Assembly: GCF_014206875.1 (NCBI RefSeq)
Contig: NZ_JACIJO010000003.1
Span: 350,066-414,065, forward strand
From: Algoriphagus iocasae
GTDB taxonomy: Bacteria > Bacteroidota > Bacteroidia > Cytophagales > Cyclobacteriaceae
Direction: 5' to 3'
DNA: 64,000 nucleotides
Both the position numbers and the translations under genes were made by a program. Numbering within the stretch: the first letter of the stretch is position 1; each line of letters starts with the position of its first letter. The notes beneath the pieces are model-generated. The model saw only the letters and a list, made by a program, of their open reading frames with translations, made no database searches and was not told the origin of the DNA. Shown one piece after another: positions 37,901 to 46,386 of the stretch.

Positions 37901-40303
37901 GCTTACCAACTGATGATATCTATCGAAAAGGGAGTCTCACGGTATTTGACTATAAGGAATCTACCTGTTCAGGATTCAGGTTCTTCTCAAGAATATGAGA
38001 CTTTGGGCATATCTGTCATTGCGATAGCAAATACCTATGGTGGGCTTTCCACTGATAGTTCCATTAGAGCAATTATTTCTGGTATTCAACGAGCCAATCG
38101 AAACATAAGAGCAACGTATAAAGGAACTATCAGGGGAATTGAAGAAATAGAGGTAATAGAATTGTTTAACGATAAGGCTCTCTCTATTTTGAAATCTGTT
38201 CATCGTTTGCAATCCAATGAAAGCAGGGAATTTAATATCGTTTTTGAAGGTATTGGATTGAAGAATAAAGTGGGAAGAAGATGGAGGATTCCATATGACA
38301 ACTCAAATGATTGGTGGACCAGAATCACAGTTTGTGAAAATGTCACTGATGATTCTGAGAAATTCAAAATGTCCATGGCTACTACCGGGGCAAGTGAAAA
38401 AGTAGAAGAAATAGAATCCAACAATAAAACCCTGGACATTCTTCTAAAAGACATGACTGTCAATAATCAGTATTCTCCTGAAATTGCAAAGACCATGTTT
38501 GAACTCTTGATTCCATTGAATTTTAAGGAAGAGCTCAAGCGTCAAAATAATATTTCCTGGGTGGTGGATTTGCCGTCAGCAGAATATCCATGGGAGATGA
38601 TCCAAGAGGATATTAACTCCCTTCCACTCTGTATTCATTCGGGGATGGTCAGACAACTTTCTACCCAAAACTCCAGAGAGAAGATAGCCAGAGTGAAGGA
38701 AAATACTGCTTTGGTGATTGGAGATCCACTATTAGGTGGGTTTTTGTCACAACTTCCCGGGGCCAAAAAGGAAGCGGAAATTGTTAAAGGCTTATTAAAA
38801 CAACAAGGTTATGAGGTTGAGAGCCTCATCAATTCCACCGCATCCAGCATATTCTTAAAACTGTTTTCAAAAAATCATAAAATCATTCACTTGGCCGGAC
38901 ATGGATTATTTGAGTATGGTCCAAAAAAATCCACAGGAATGGTTATTGGGAAAGAATCTTTTCTAAGTCCAGGTCAGTTAGCAGGAATGAGTGAAACTGC
39001 AGAATTGGTATTTGTCAATTGTTGTTATTTAGGTCAGATGAACAGCGAGTCAGAGGCAGAAAGCCAACAGAAAAACAAATTTGCAGCAAATATCGGAACC
39101 CAACTGATCAATAATGGTGCAAGAGCAGTTATCGTCGCAGGTTGGGCGGTGGATGATGCCGCAGCTCAGGAATTTGCCAAAGAATTTTATACCCATATGT
39201 TTGATGGATATGGCTTTGGGGAGTCTGTTAAACGTGCGAGAAAGAAGATTTTTGAAGAATTCGGACGGAGAACCAATACTTGGGGAGCTTTCCAATGCTA
39301 TGGGGATCCGTTCTATACGCTAAGTGAAGGAGGGGGATCTTACTCATCTGATCTTGGATTCTTGGTAATCGAAGAAGTTGAGATAGAATTGCAGAATTTG
39401 CTTCAAAGGATGGAAGCAAACGATTATGATCCGGACTATACTTTAAAAAGAATTTTGGATTTGGAGGCTTCCGTTGAGAAAATGGGAGTACAAAATGATA
39501 AAATACTTGAACTGTCAAGCGCAATTTACAATGGTCTAAATGAATATGGAAGAGCCTTGGGATGCTTCGAAAAGCTGTTGAAATCAGAAAAATCAAAGTA
39601 TTCCGTCAAAGCCCTGGAGCAATATTGTAATGTCCGGTCGAAGTTTGTCGCTAAGGAATTTCTGGAGGGAAATGTTTCTTCTAAAGAAGCTATTAAAAGC
39701 ATTGATTCGGTTATCAATGATTTGAATTTGCTAAATCTCCTTCATGAGAATACTGAAAGGTTGAGTTTATTGGCGAGCGCTTATAAGAGAAGAATGCTCA
39801 TTTTTGCAAATTCTGACAAAAAGGATCAATTGATAGAATCACTTGATCTTGCTGTAGCAAATTATGAAAAAGCCTCTGTAGTTAGTGGATTTAGAAATCC
39901 ATATCCATTGACAAATTGGCTTTCCTTGCTCAAGTTAAAACTGATGTTTTCTGGAGATAATGGTTTAAAGAAAATCCCAATTTCTGCCCGAAAAGCCTTA
40001 GATGAAATTGTCGAAAGAGGAGAATTTAATCAGAAAAATGAAAGTGATTTTTGGGATTTGGCTACCCTTGCAACCATTGCTTTGACCAAATACCTGATTG
40101 GGATTTCCAAAATGGATATTGCGGAAGTAAAAGGAACATTTGATTCAGTATGGGAAGCAGCGGGACACAAAGGTCAGAAGATCGCAGAAATAGAAAATCT
40201 TCAAATTCTCAGTATACTATTAGAGAAAATTGATTCTGATGCTTCTAAGCAATTGAATAATAGTCTAATAGACATGATCAAATCTCTGGAAAGTAAAATC
40301 TAG
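34982..40303 (+). CDS. Giant CHAT protein with two alpha/beta-hydrolase domains
   Basis: This 1773-aa protein shows a multi-enzyme layout. Residues 1-170 are an unassigned N-terminal domain. The first alpha/beta hydrolase spans about 175-440, with LHGTG around H180 and nucleophile S246 in LSQSRGG. The second, LCAT/lipase-like, spans about 510-830, with LPGIMGSN at 516-523 and S616 in VAHSMGG. A domain with VIVGLGLPGELS lies at about 890-1080. The CHAT caspase-like domain spans about 1230-1450, with catalytic His H1307 in HLAGHG and Cys C1348 in VNCCYLG. A helical, TPR-like tail occupies 1450-1773. CHAT proteases act in regulated proteolysis, cell death and phage defence. It has no signal peptide. 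The combination suggests an effector or sensor, which is inference. A terminator follows. Confidence 0.85.
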   Translation: MSTLKIKLKGNDHLPYLTGEDQGFEFYGLDQAFTVFNPTRGDVEEQTIVIDDDKIIEFEFDDNSVWIGDRETLGEIFPGQFKRSAGEDELFLPDEISSEDSERGIFKKVGIKLLKVFVKKKVIRPKMREMAGNLENKQLAFKGNDFKKVKYGILCHCLPDFELEEAKDLDISKPHILFLHGTGSSTKSSFGDLKESSDWKDLVSSYGEKQILAFQHRSLTCSPLENVMELVSQLPDGIELDLLSQSRGGLVADVLARFCTSEKGFDDAERGVLIDNDRDRDIEVIEELKKLMTSKKIKIRKMVRVASPANGTTLASKRLNIFLNVTFNLVGLATGQAGNPIFVAFKETIMEAVSCKDDVDVLPGLEAMNPKSPFIKILNYQGSDIVIDIPLFVVGGSSELSLRFKSLVVLVGKFFFLDKNDLVVDTESMKWGGVRKRGIVNYFIEKSGQIDHFKYFSTSRTLKAVIDALEIEIGLVPDGFLPQERSGVLERGALGLEGGDYKREKISGDRPIAIVLPGIMGSNLRDDKMLWINYFRFLKGDLKNLAYQGGAKEKLKADSLIATSYEDLGKNLEKTYDVLTFQFDWRLPLKESAKILNEKISELLKLNQPIKIVAHSMGGVLVRDFILYHPETWQKLNTSIGFRAVFLGSPLGGSYRIPYVLFGKDSIIRLLGKIDIRHSTKDLLNVFCDFPGILNLLPMGKNIRHDFSDRSFWERMRAAFGDESWPIPSKKILEEFKQHQEVFLNNSDSIDYSNICYIAGQSSKKNFTVSNLEIEDGELVFYGTNAGDESVTWESGIPEPIKKSGQYYYCNVTHGGLSKDSKLFAAIEDLLIYGSTNKLQNSLPNVRGEEHDFVAAETEIFDISEENVLNTIIGVDKGEEKWIVETPIRIGVSHGDLKYAKYPVLAGHFEFDAILTTEKAIDNQLNGELSRLHSLGLYPGKIGTNQIVLSDKKSRKAFKGGVIVGLGLPGELSAYQLMISIEKGVSRYLTIRNLPVQDSGSSQEYETLGISVIAIANTYGGLSTDSSIRAIISGIQRANRNIRATYKGTIRGIEEIEVIELFNDKALSILKSVHRLQSNESREFNIVFEGIGLKNKVGRRWRIPYDNSNDWWTRITVCENVTDDSEKFKMSMATTGASEKVEEIESNNKTLDILLKDMTVNNQYSPEIAKTMFELLIPLNFKEELKRQNNISWVVDLPSAEYPWEMIQEDINSLPLCIHSGMVRQLSTQNSREKIARVKENTALVIGDPLLGGFLSQLPGAKKEAEIVKGLLKQQGYEVESLINSTASSIFLKLFSKNHKIIHLAGHGLFEYGPKKSTGMVIGKESFLSPGQLAGMSETAELVFVNCCYLGQMNSESEAESQQKNKFAANIGTQLINNGARAVIVAGWAVDDAAAQEFAKEFYTHMFDGYGFGESVKRARKKIFEEFGRRTNTWGAFQCYGDPFYTLSEGGGSYSSDLGFLVIEEVEIELQNLLQRMEANDYDPDYTLKRILDLEASVEKMGVQNDKILELSSAIYNGLNEYGRALGCFEKLLKSEKSKYSVKALEQYCNVRSKFVAKEFLEGNVSSKEAIKSIDSVINDLNLLNLLHENTERLSLLASAYKRRMLIFANSDKKDQLIESLDLAVANYEKASVVSGFRNPYPLTNWLSLLKLKLMFSGDNGLKKIPISARKALDEIVERGEFNQKNESDFWDLATLATIALTKYLIGISKMDIAEVKGTFDSVWEAAGHKGQKIAEIENLQILSILLEKIDSDASKQLNNSLIDMIKSLESKI

Positions 40304-40330
40304 AAGGAGGAATTAAGTGATTTGAAGCTA

Positions 40331-40363
40331 AAAAGCTCTGGAAGTCAATTTCAGAGCTTTTTT
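40331..40363 (+). terminator. Terminator after the CHAT gene
   Basis: The stem AAAAGCTCTG/CAGAGCTTTT with a short loop is followed by a T run, about 28 bp after the stop codon. Confidence 0.85.
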
Positions 40364-40479
40364 AGTGTGGAAATTTTATAAATCTGTCATTGAAGGCTCT
40401 TTTTCAGATGATCGGAATTGCGATATTTAAGAATTGAAAAAAATGTTTTTTGTAGAAAAAAATAAATTCAAATCTACCT

Positions 40480-40932
40480 ATGAACAGTCAAAAGGAATTA
40501 CTTCAAGAAATGTTGGTTCAAAATAAACTAACCAACTCATTTGCTTTGGACGGAGTCACTGATGAGAATAAAAATTTTAGGCTTACTGCTGAAGCTGCTT
40601 CCATTGGTTTTATTTATAGACACATAGGCGAAACGATGAATTTGTTTGGGTACTTTCTGGGAGTTCCTCCTGAGATTCAAAATACAACCATAGGACAGCA
40701 AGACACGGGGCAGAATTTTGAAATTGAAACCAGCAAATCCTACATTGATCTGGGGTATCAAATGCTTGAAGAGGTAATAGCAAATTCCAAAGACGAGGAT
40801 TGGTTTTCACAAATTGATACACCGTTTTTTGGGACTGTTTCTAGGATGCGGCTTTTCTCGCATATTCTTTTTCATAACTCCCATCATGCCGGTCAAATTT
40901 CCTTGACCTTATCAAGAGGAAAAGCTTTTTAA
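40480..40932 (+). CDS. DinB family protein
   Basis: A second DinB-like four-helix protein, 150 aa. Metal-ligand candidates are H in FIYRHIGETMNLFGYFLG (after helix 1) and the late FSHILFHNSHHAGQISLTLSRG, which carries the usual H-x3-H pair. It is only distantly similar to the DinB protein at 33178-33663, so it is not a recent duplicate. It stands alone between the CHAT gene terminator and a convergent two-component pair. Confidence 0.88.
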   Translation: MNSQKELLQEMLVQNKLTNSFALDGVTDENKNFRLTAEAASIGFIYRHIGETMNLFGYFLGVPPEIQNTTIGQQDTGQNFEIETSKSYIDLGYQMLEEVIANSKDEDWFSQIDTPFFGTVSRMRLFSHILFHNSHHAGQISLTLSRGKAF

Positions 40933-41027
40933 ACTATAGATGTTGGAAAGATTAGAAAAACAGTAGCATTTAATTGACCTTGTTTTCAGTTGGTTAAAAT
41001 GTGATTTGAGGTTTTAAGATGAACTCA

Positions 41028-41801
41028 TCATTTTTCAATCCAATTCAAAAATGAAGGGGTTTGGCTTTGACTGCATATTAAAAGTCGCTCGCTTCCTTTG
41101 ATCTTAAGAGCAACTGAATTTTTAGAATACCGCTCAGTACCCAATACGAATTTTTTTTGGACTAACTCACTCCTATTGATTTTGAAGAATTGGTTCGGGG
41201 CTAGGATATGCTCTATTTCCTTCAAAGTTGTTTCCTTCATGAGGTGCTTTTTTGAGTTAGCTTCGATTGCATATACAAGTCCGGATTCAGCAGAAAAGTA
41301 TGCTACTTCTTTGGTTTCTAAAAAGTAAGAGCCCCTAGGTGTAGGAATTGAAAATCTGGTTTTAAAAGTTTCCTTTGATTCAGAATTAGCGCCCAATAAA
41401 TCGTGCATTTGCAGTAGCCATTGAGTTTGAATCGAAGATTGTTGGGTTAAGACCTGAAATTTTTCCCAAGCCAGTTTGAATTTATCCAAACTGAATGGTT
41501 TTAAAAGATAGGCGATTCCATTGCTTTCAAAAGCCTGCATCCAAAATTCATTATAAGCAGTGGTAAAAATGATTGGACATGGAAACTGCACTTCCTGGAA
41601 TATCTCAAAGGAATTTCCGTCTCTGAGCTCAATATCAGAAATGATCAAATCAAGTGCTGGCTGAGATTGAAGGTATATTACTCCTTCTTCCACCGATTCG
41701 ATTTCAGCCATTACCTTCACATCAAACTGCAATTCTTCCAAATATCTTTTCACCTTATTCCTTGCAGGAAGTTCATCCTCTAAAAGCAATATTTTGATCA
41801 T
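41028..41801 (-). CDS. LytTR family response regulator
   Basis: The 257-aa protein has a receiver domain (residues 1-120: LLLEDELPARNKVKRYLEE, phospho-acceptor Asp in LDLIISDIELRDG, then IIFTTAYNEFWMQAFESNGIAYLLKPF, with the conserved Thr and Lys). A LytTR DNA-binding domain follows at about 160-255 (VAYFSAESGLVYAIE, ILAPNQFFKINRSELV). It overlaps the upstream histidine kinase gene by four bases, so the two form a LytS/LytR-type pair. The target genes cannot be read from sequence; the secreted-protein gene just upstream of the kinase is one candidate. Confidence 0.95.
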   Translation of the reverse strand: MIKILLLEDELPARNKVKRYLEELQFDVKVMAEIESVEEGVIYLQSQPALDLIISDIELRDGNSFEIFQEVQFPCPIIFTTAYNEFWMQAFESNGIAYLLKPFSLDKFKLAWEKFQVLTQQSSIQTQWLLQMHDLLGANSESKETFKTRFSIPTPRGSYFLETKEVAYFSAESGLVYAIEANSKKHLMKETTLKEIEHILAPNQFFKINRSELVQKKFVLGTERYSKNSVALKIKGSERLLICSQSQTPSFLNWIEK

Positions 41802-42823
41802 TGGATAAGTGGGATTAATACAGAGAATAGATCTTTATCTTGACTGATTTGAATGGTTTCTTTACTTAAAATCCGGTATTGTTCTTTTAGATTTAAAAGG
41901 CCCCTTCCACCTTGATGTTTGGGTTTTTTAAATGGGAAAAAAGTATTTCTTACCGTCAGGTATTTTCCAAAGGTTACATGAATTTTGACAGGGTTTTCGG
42001 CAGTTCCATAATTATGAAAAATGGCGTTTTCGATCAATACCTGTAAGGTCAGAGGTGGTAATTTCCCTTTAGGGTTTTCCAAGTTTATTTTTAATTCATA
42101 AGCATCTCCATATTTTTCTCGAATGAGGTAGAAATAGTTTTCAGCGAATTCCAGTTCTTCCTCCCAGGAAACCAATTTGCTGTCATAATTTTTTAGGGCA
42201 TAACGGTATAGTTCCGAAAAATTTTGAAGAAATACTGAAGCGGATTTTGGGTTTTCTTCAATGAGTTGATCCAAAATATTCAAGTTGTTAAATAAAAAAT
42301 GGGGATTTAATTGCTGCTTTAGATGGGTGATTTTAGAATCCGCTAAGGCTACTTCGTAATCTTTTAACTGCTTCTGATGTGATTTGAATTGATGAAAAAG
42401 CAAGTATGCTACATAAAAACCACCATAGATAATAAAGTCGAGTACCTTTTTGATATTGTTTGAAACTTGGATTTCAGTCTGATAATTTCTTTCCCAAGTG
42501 TCAAAAGCTAGTGAAATTAATATGCTGAAGAGATTCGATAGGATCAGGTATAATAGCAGCCCTTTTCCAAAACTAACAGCAGTTCTTTTCCAAGGAATGT
42601 CAAAACTAGGACTGGATTGTAGCCAGCTAAAAGAATATTGAAGTATAAAAAAAATTATTAGAGCCTGAAGTATGGAAATGATGGCTGATTCAGGAGTGAA
42701 AATGTACCAATCAAATCGCTGTCCAGGTGATACTCTGCTTTTGATGGAATCCAGATAGGCAAATAGAAAAATTAGGCTTATAAATTCTGGACTAATTCGA
42801 AGTTTTTGAAATAGAGTTTTCAT
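41798..42823 (-). CDS. LytS-like sensor histidine kinase
   Basis: The 341-aa protein has four predicted membrane helices (about residues 15-30, 45-70, 85-110 and 130-150). The His_kinase domain follows, with LKQQLNPHFLFNNLNILDQLIEENPKSA, in which the His of NPHFLFN is phosphorylated. The ATP-binding part has PPLTLQVLIENAIFHNYG (N box) and HQGGRGLLNLKEQYRIL (G box). No extracytoplasmic sensor domain is present, so sensing is probably within the membrane. Overlaps the response-regulator gene by four bases (ATGA). Confidence 0.95.
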   Translation of the reverse strand: MKTLFQKLRISPEFISLIFLFAYLDSIKSRVSPGQRFDWYIFTPESAIISILQALIIFFILQYSFSWLQSSPSFDIPWKRTAVSFGKGLLLYLILSNLFSILISLAFDTWERNYQTEIQVSNNIKKVLDFIIYGGFYVAYLLFHQFKSHQKQLKDYEVALADSKITHLKQQLNPHFLFNNLNILDQLIEENPKSASVFLQNFSELYRYALKNYDSKLVSWEEELEFAENYFYLIREKYGDAYELKINLENPKGKLPPLTLQVLIENAIFHNYGTAENPVKIHVTFGKYLTVRNTFFPFKKPKHQGGRGLLNLKEQYRILSKETIQISQDKDLFSVLIPLIQ

Positions 42824-42861
42824 AGAAATTAAAGCAGGGGGCTATTGCCCCCAAATACTTT

Positions 42862-43605
42862 TTAGTTTTTTTCTGGCCAAGTGCTGGTGACATTTCCCTC
42901 TGCATCAAAAGCTTCCAATTTGGGATTATTGTCTTTATCCAAATAGAACATTGCGCGAGGCATTCCTTGATCGTCAAACAAAAATAGACCGTTGTTTTGA
43001 CTTCTTGATTTTCCCAGCATAATTCTCGGTGCGCCACCAATTAATTCTTGGGCCTGATATTCAGCATATCTTGTTTTAAAAGCTTCAGGATTAGACTTTC
43101 TAAGTTCAGCAAGTTCTTTCATGATTTCCCCAGTTTTTTCTTGGGATTCCTTTGCAGGTCTATCATTAAAAACCAAAGAAGAACTTACATAACGTTCATC
43201 CCCGAGTTGAGAATCAGTAGTAAGAAGTTGCATGACTTGATCTCCATCATATTGATCAAAGGTTAACGATAAACCTGCGCTATGACCATTTTCTGTTTTC
43301 TCACCATCATAAATAAAACCACCGCACTCAATCCCGTCTTCGTTATAGAATAGCATACCAGCTCTTTTTTTACGAGTACTGTTCGTAAGCCTTCCATTGA
43401 TTTTGTCCTCTCCGTTAGGGAAAAGTCCTGCATTGGTTACAATGAGTTTAACTGTGCCATCGGCTTCCACTACGTTTATTCGTTGCACATCTATAGTTTC
43501 AAATTTTTGATTTCCAGAGGATTTAAATGAGGAAAAAAATAGAAAAGATGAGCAAATAGCAGAAGTGGCGGCAAATGTTCTTAAGAAGAAAAGTTCCTTT
43601 TTCAT
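42862..43605 (-). CDS. Secreted protein of unknown function
   Basis: The 247-aa protein starts with a signal-like segment (MKKELFFLRTFAATSAICSS). It then shows an alternating strand pattern: IDVQRINVVEADGTVKLIVTNAGLFP, AGMLFYNEDGIECGGFIYDGEK, LFLFDDQGMPRAMFYLDKDNNPKLEAFDAEGN. The repeated 'G-x-x-R..L..D..G' strands resemble short beta-hairpin repeats. I do not know a named function for this family. It ends 38 bp upstream of the kinase gene on the same strand, so the three genes may be co-transcribed. Confidence 0.75.
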   Translation of the reverse strand: MKKELFFLRTFAATSAICSSFLFFSSFKSSGNQKFETIDVQRINVVEADGTVKLIVTNAGLFPNGEDKINGRLTNSTRKKRAGMLFYNEDGIECGGFIYDGEKTENGHSAGLSLTFDQYDGDQVMQLLTTDSQLGDERYVSSSLVFNDRPAKESQEKTGEIMKELAELRKSNPEAFKTRYAEYQAQELIGGAPRIMLGKSRSQNNGLFLFDDQGMPRAMFYLDKDNNPKLEAFDAEGNVTSTWPEKN

Positions 43606-43904
43606 AGTTGATTTTGTTTTAATTGATGCTCAAATGTAGAAGAGCACGAGAGGTTTAGGAACAAGAATCAAATGAGCGCAGGAAAATATCGAATGAGCTA
43701 GGAAAAGCTGAATTGAAACACTTCCAAATAGGTCTGTAATTTAAAGAAAGGTTAGTTTTTATAATGGGAAAAGGAGTTTCTACTTTAAAATTCCAGCACT
43801 TTTAGAGGGAATCAAAAGTATAAAAGTCAGTAGGTCAAACTGAGATTTAACGAAAAGAAGGTTTTGCGACTTTAATAATCTTAAACCAATGGTTTGAAAA
43901 ATAA

Positions 43905-43935
43905 AAAAGCCTGAAGGCGTTAGCTTTCAGGCTTT
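43905..43935 (-). terminator. Terminator of the disrupted tRNA gene
   Basis: The stem AAGCCTGAA/TTCAGGCTT with a 9-base loop is followed in the minus direction by a T-rich run. It lies about ten bases past the 3' end of the tRNA fragment at 43945-43969, where the terminator of that minus-strand tRNA gene would be. Confidence 0.75.
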
Positions 43936-43944
43936 AAATTTGAC

Positions 43945-43969
43945 TGGCAGAGAGTGGGGGATTCGAACC
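43945..43969 (-). other. tRNA 3'-end fragment, putative attL of an integrated element
   Basis: Read on the minus strand this gives GGTTCGAATCCCCCACTC, then TCTGCCA. It contains the T-loop TTCGAAT, the 3' strand of the T stem, a 7-base acceptor strand, discriminator G and an encoded CCA. The rest of the tRNA (5' strand of the T stem, anticodon and D arms) is missing; instead an unrelated T/A-rich sequence begins. Integrases of this kind insert into tRNA 3' ends, so this is the duplicated core left at the left end; the intact tRNA should lie at the right end, outside the window. The amino acid cannot be determined. Confidence 0.75.
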
Positions 43970-44137
43970 TTTTTTTCAAAAGTGTGCAAAAATACCTCTA
44001 TATTCCCAAAATAAAGGGTTTAAGCTTATTAGGATGAATGATTTGTAAGAATTTGATCACTTTTGGATGATCTTTTCGCTACTAAAATCGCTACTGAAAT
44101 TTTCATTCAGTATCTTTATCTGAGAAAATTTCAGATA

Positions 44138-45451
44138 ATGGAGGCAACAATAAGATTCATTTTAAGGCACGATTTACAAAACAAGAAAGGTGAACAGCCT
44201 TTGATGCTTGTTGTCCATTTGGGAGGGCAAAGGAAAGTGATTTCAACTGGAATTCGGTTATTGCCCGATCTGTGGTCTTCCGAAAAGCAGGAGATCGTGG
44301 ATATGACAGCAAAACAAAAAGCAGCTCTCGAAAAGAAGTTTGGATCTGCCGTGCCGCCCAAAAGCTATCTTCTCCAATATCAGGATGACTTACTTGAAAT
44401 CAGAAATAAAGTCAGACAAATCGAAGAAGGGTTTCGAGCGAAAGAAGAACCCTATGATCTCGATATGCTGATTGCAAAAATCAAAGAAACAAAAAAGGAG
44501 GTCATCAAAAAATCTGAGCCAGTAGAATTGGTTTATGACTTTATCGATCAATACATTCAGGAAAATGGAGTCAATAGGGTGAAGGGTAGTATGGTGGTCT
44601 ATAAATCCTTGAAGAAGCATTTAAAAAATTTCCAGGAAAAGACAGGGACACCTATTCGATTTGAAAACATGGATTATTCCTTCATGCAGAGATTTCAAAA
44701 TTTCCTAATTGACTGGAAAGAGGTCCACCCTAACACAGGAAACATAAAAACAATTAATAATATCACCATCGCCAAACAGTTAAGTACGCTGAAGACCTTT
44801 ATGAGCTATGCAAGACGGAGAGGCATCAAGATCCATGAGGGTTACAAGGATTTTTCTGTAAAGAAAGAAAGACTTGAAGTCATAGCACTTAATCAGCAGG
44901 AATTCGATGCATTGTATGCTCTTGATGTAAGTGCAAATCCGAGGTTAAGCCAAGTCAAAGATATTTTTCTCTTTAGCTGTGTAACTGGCTATCGATTTTC
45001 TGATATACTCCAGCTCAAGAGAGAGCATATCAAGGAAAATGAAATCAGACTGACAATCACCAAGACGAAAGAACCATCGATTGTTCCTCTTACCAGAATT
45101 TCTCGGGAGATTCTGAAAAAGTATGAGGAAAGAGTTCTTCCACTTCCTATGATCTCAAACCAAAAGTTTAATGATTACGTCAAGGAATTATGCGAATTGG
45201 CGGGGATTAAAGATCCTGTTGAGATAGTAAGGTATAGAGGAGCCGTAAGGGAATCCAAAATTTACCCCAAGCATGAACTTGTCAGCGCTCATACCGGCAG
45301 AAAAACATTTGTTACCCTATCTCTTGCCAAAGGAATTCCGGCTGAAGTGGTCATGAAGATCACCGGCCACTCCGATTACAAAAGTTTCAAGCGATACGTC
45401 CAGGTCGATGAGTCAAGGAAAAGAGATGCCATGAGTCAGGCCTGGGACTAA
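44138..45451 (+). CDS. Tyrosine recombinase (site-specific integrase) of the element
   Basis: From the ATG at 44138 the protein is 437 aa, the usual length of Bacteroidota tyrosine integrases. It has an N-terminal arm-binding domain (MEATIRFILRHDLQNKKGEQPLML...ISTG pattern), a SAM-like core-binding domain (about 115-225) and the catalytic domain. Catalytic residues are visible: R286 in TGYRFSD, H385-x-x-R388 in SAHTGRKTF, H411 in ITGHSD and nucleophile Y420 in KRYVQV. It starts about 170 bp from the tRNA 3' fragment, the standard position for the integrase that recombines at that tRNA. The open frame extends upstream to 44063 without domain support. Confidence 0.95.
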   Translation: MEATIRFILRHDLQNKKGEQPLMLVVHLGGQRKVISTGIRLLPDLWSSEKQEIVDMTAKQKAALEKKFGSAVPPKSYLLQYQDDLLEIRNKVRQIEEGFRAKEEPYDLDMLIAKIKETKKEVIKKSEPVELVYDFIDQYIQENGVNRVKGSMVVYKSLKKHLKNFQEKTGTPIRFENMDYSFMQRFQNFLIDWKEVHPNTGNIKTINNITIAKQLSTLKTFMSYARRRGIKIHEGYKDFSVKKERLEVIALNQQEFDALYALDVSANPRLSQVKDIFLFSCVTGYRFSDILQLKREHIKENEIRLTITKTKEPSIVPLTRISREILKKYEERVLPLPMISNQKFNDYVKELCELAGIKDPVEIVRYRGAVRESKIYPKHELVSAHTGRKTFVTLSLAKGIPAEVVMKITGHSDYKSFKRYVQVDESRKRDAMSQAWD

Positions 45452-45462
45452 ACCAACTACTG

Positions 45463-46299
45463 ATGAAAAAATTTGAATCAGATCTTTCACTTGGCCAATA
45501 CAAGGCAAAAGAATCATTCTGGTATTTTGATGAGCTCTCTGAGGAAGAACGCATTTTGGCCTACCGATTAGGTTGGCAGATTTTTGATGGCCATAAAATG
45601 TTCTTCGAAGATTTTTTAGCCTTTCATAAAAGGAGAGGGTATCTGCTCCAAGGTCTTGGTTACCTCATTGCGGTAGTTTTGCTCATATCGGTATTATTTA
45701 TTGTTTTGGTTCACCCGTCTACTCTAAAGTATGCCTTTGGATTATTCGTATTGGCGGGCTCAATTATGACTTTCATCGTGATCATGGGAAAGGCCAGAAA
45801 GAATCTACGGGAGACAAGTCGATTTTTTGATTACATCGATCCTCTGACCAAGCCATATAATTATAAGGAGTTCCTCAATCTGGATTTGAATGATTTCGCA
45901 GGAGCTGAGATTTTTTATTCTAACCTTAGAAAAGGTATCGATTATCAAGAAGAGCAGATTGAGCTCGTGGAGTATGACAAAACCATCTCCCTTCTTGCCA
46001 TCGATTTCCTCCTTGGGAGTCCAGGCTCATTAAATGATTTGAAGCAAAAAGCGCTGCAACAGGATCCGGAATTAACCAGCGGAGGATTTGACAAGGTAAT
46101 CTCAAGTGTGATTGGCGGAACCGACAGGGGAATCCGCGATTATTTTTCTAAGATTTCCCATGATATCCTGACTACAAAAGACCTAACCGGTAAAAGGAAA
46201 GAACAACTTTTTAAAGTCAGAGAAATTTTCGTGAAAGCTAGCTTGAAACGAAAAGTGGCCGCTATCGACGATTTTATAAGTAATCGTTCAGATTTGTAA
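45463..46299 (+). CDS. Membrane protein of unknown function in the element
   Basis: The 278-aa protein begins 11 bp after the integrase stop. A soluble N-terminal part (about 60 aa) is followed by two helices (about 62-85 and 89-110, YLLQGLGYLIAVVLLISVLFIVLV and YAFGLFVLAGSIMTFIVIMG) and a long charged C-terminal part (about 115-278). No domain is recognised. Genes of this kind sit between integrase and excisionase-like genes in some Bacteroidota elements, but its function is not known. Confidence 0.75.
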   Translation: MKKFESDLSLGQYKAKESFWYFDELSEEERILAYRLGWQIFDGHKMFFEDFLAFHKRRGYLLQGLGYLIAVVLLISVLFIVLVHPSTLKYAFGLFVLAGSIMTFIVIMGKARKNLRETSRFFDYIDPLTKPYNYKEFLNLDLNDFAGAEIFYSNLRKGIDYQEEQIELVEYDKTISLLAIDFLLGSPGSLNDLKQKALQQDPELTSGGFDKVISSVIGGTDRGIRDYFSKISHDILTTKDLTGKRKEQLFKVREIFVKASLKRKVAAIDDFISNRSDL

Positions 46300-46386
46300 T
46301 CTTATTATTTTTTTTGGATAGTATCCCACTAACTATCCAAGGTCATTTTTGGGCAGATTCGGCCAGAAACAAATTTTCAGCCGATC

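Noticed and set aside
43945..43969. Complete tRNA gene
   Set aside because: Only the T loop, 3' T-stem strand, acceptor strand and CCA are present; no anticodon or D arm can be built from the adjoining bases.
44063..44137. Longer N-terminus for the element integrase
   Set aside because: The extra 25 residues are outside the usual integrase start MEATIRFILR and lack a conserved pattern.
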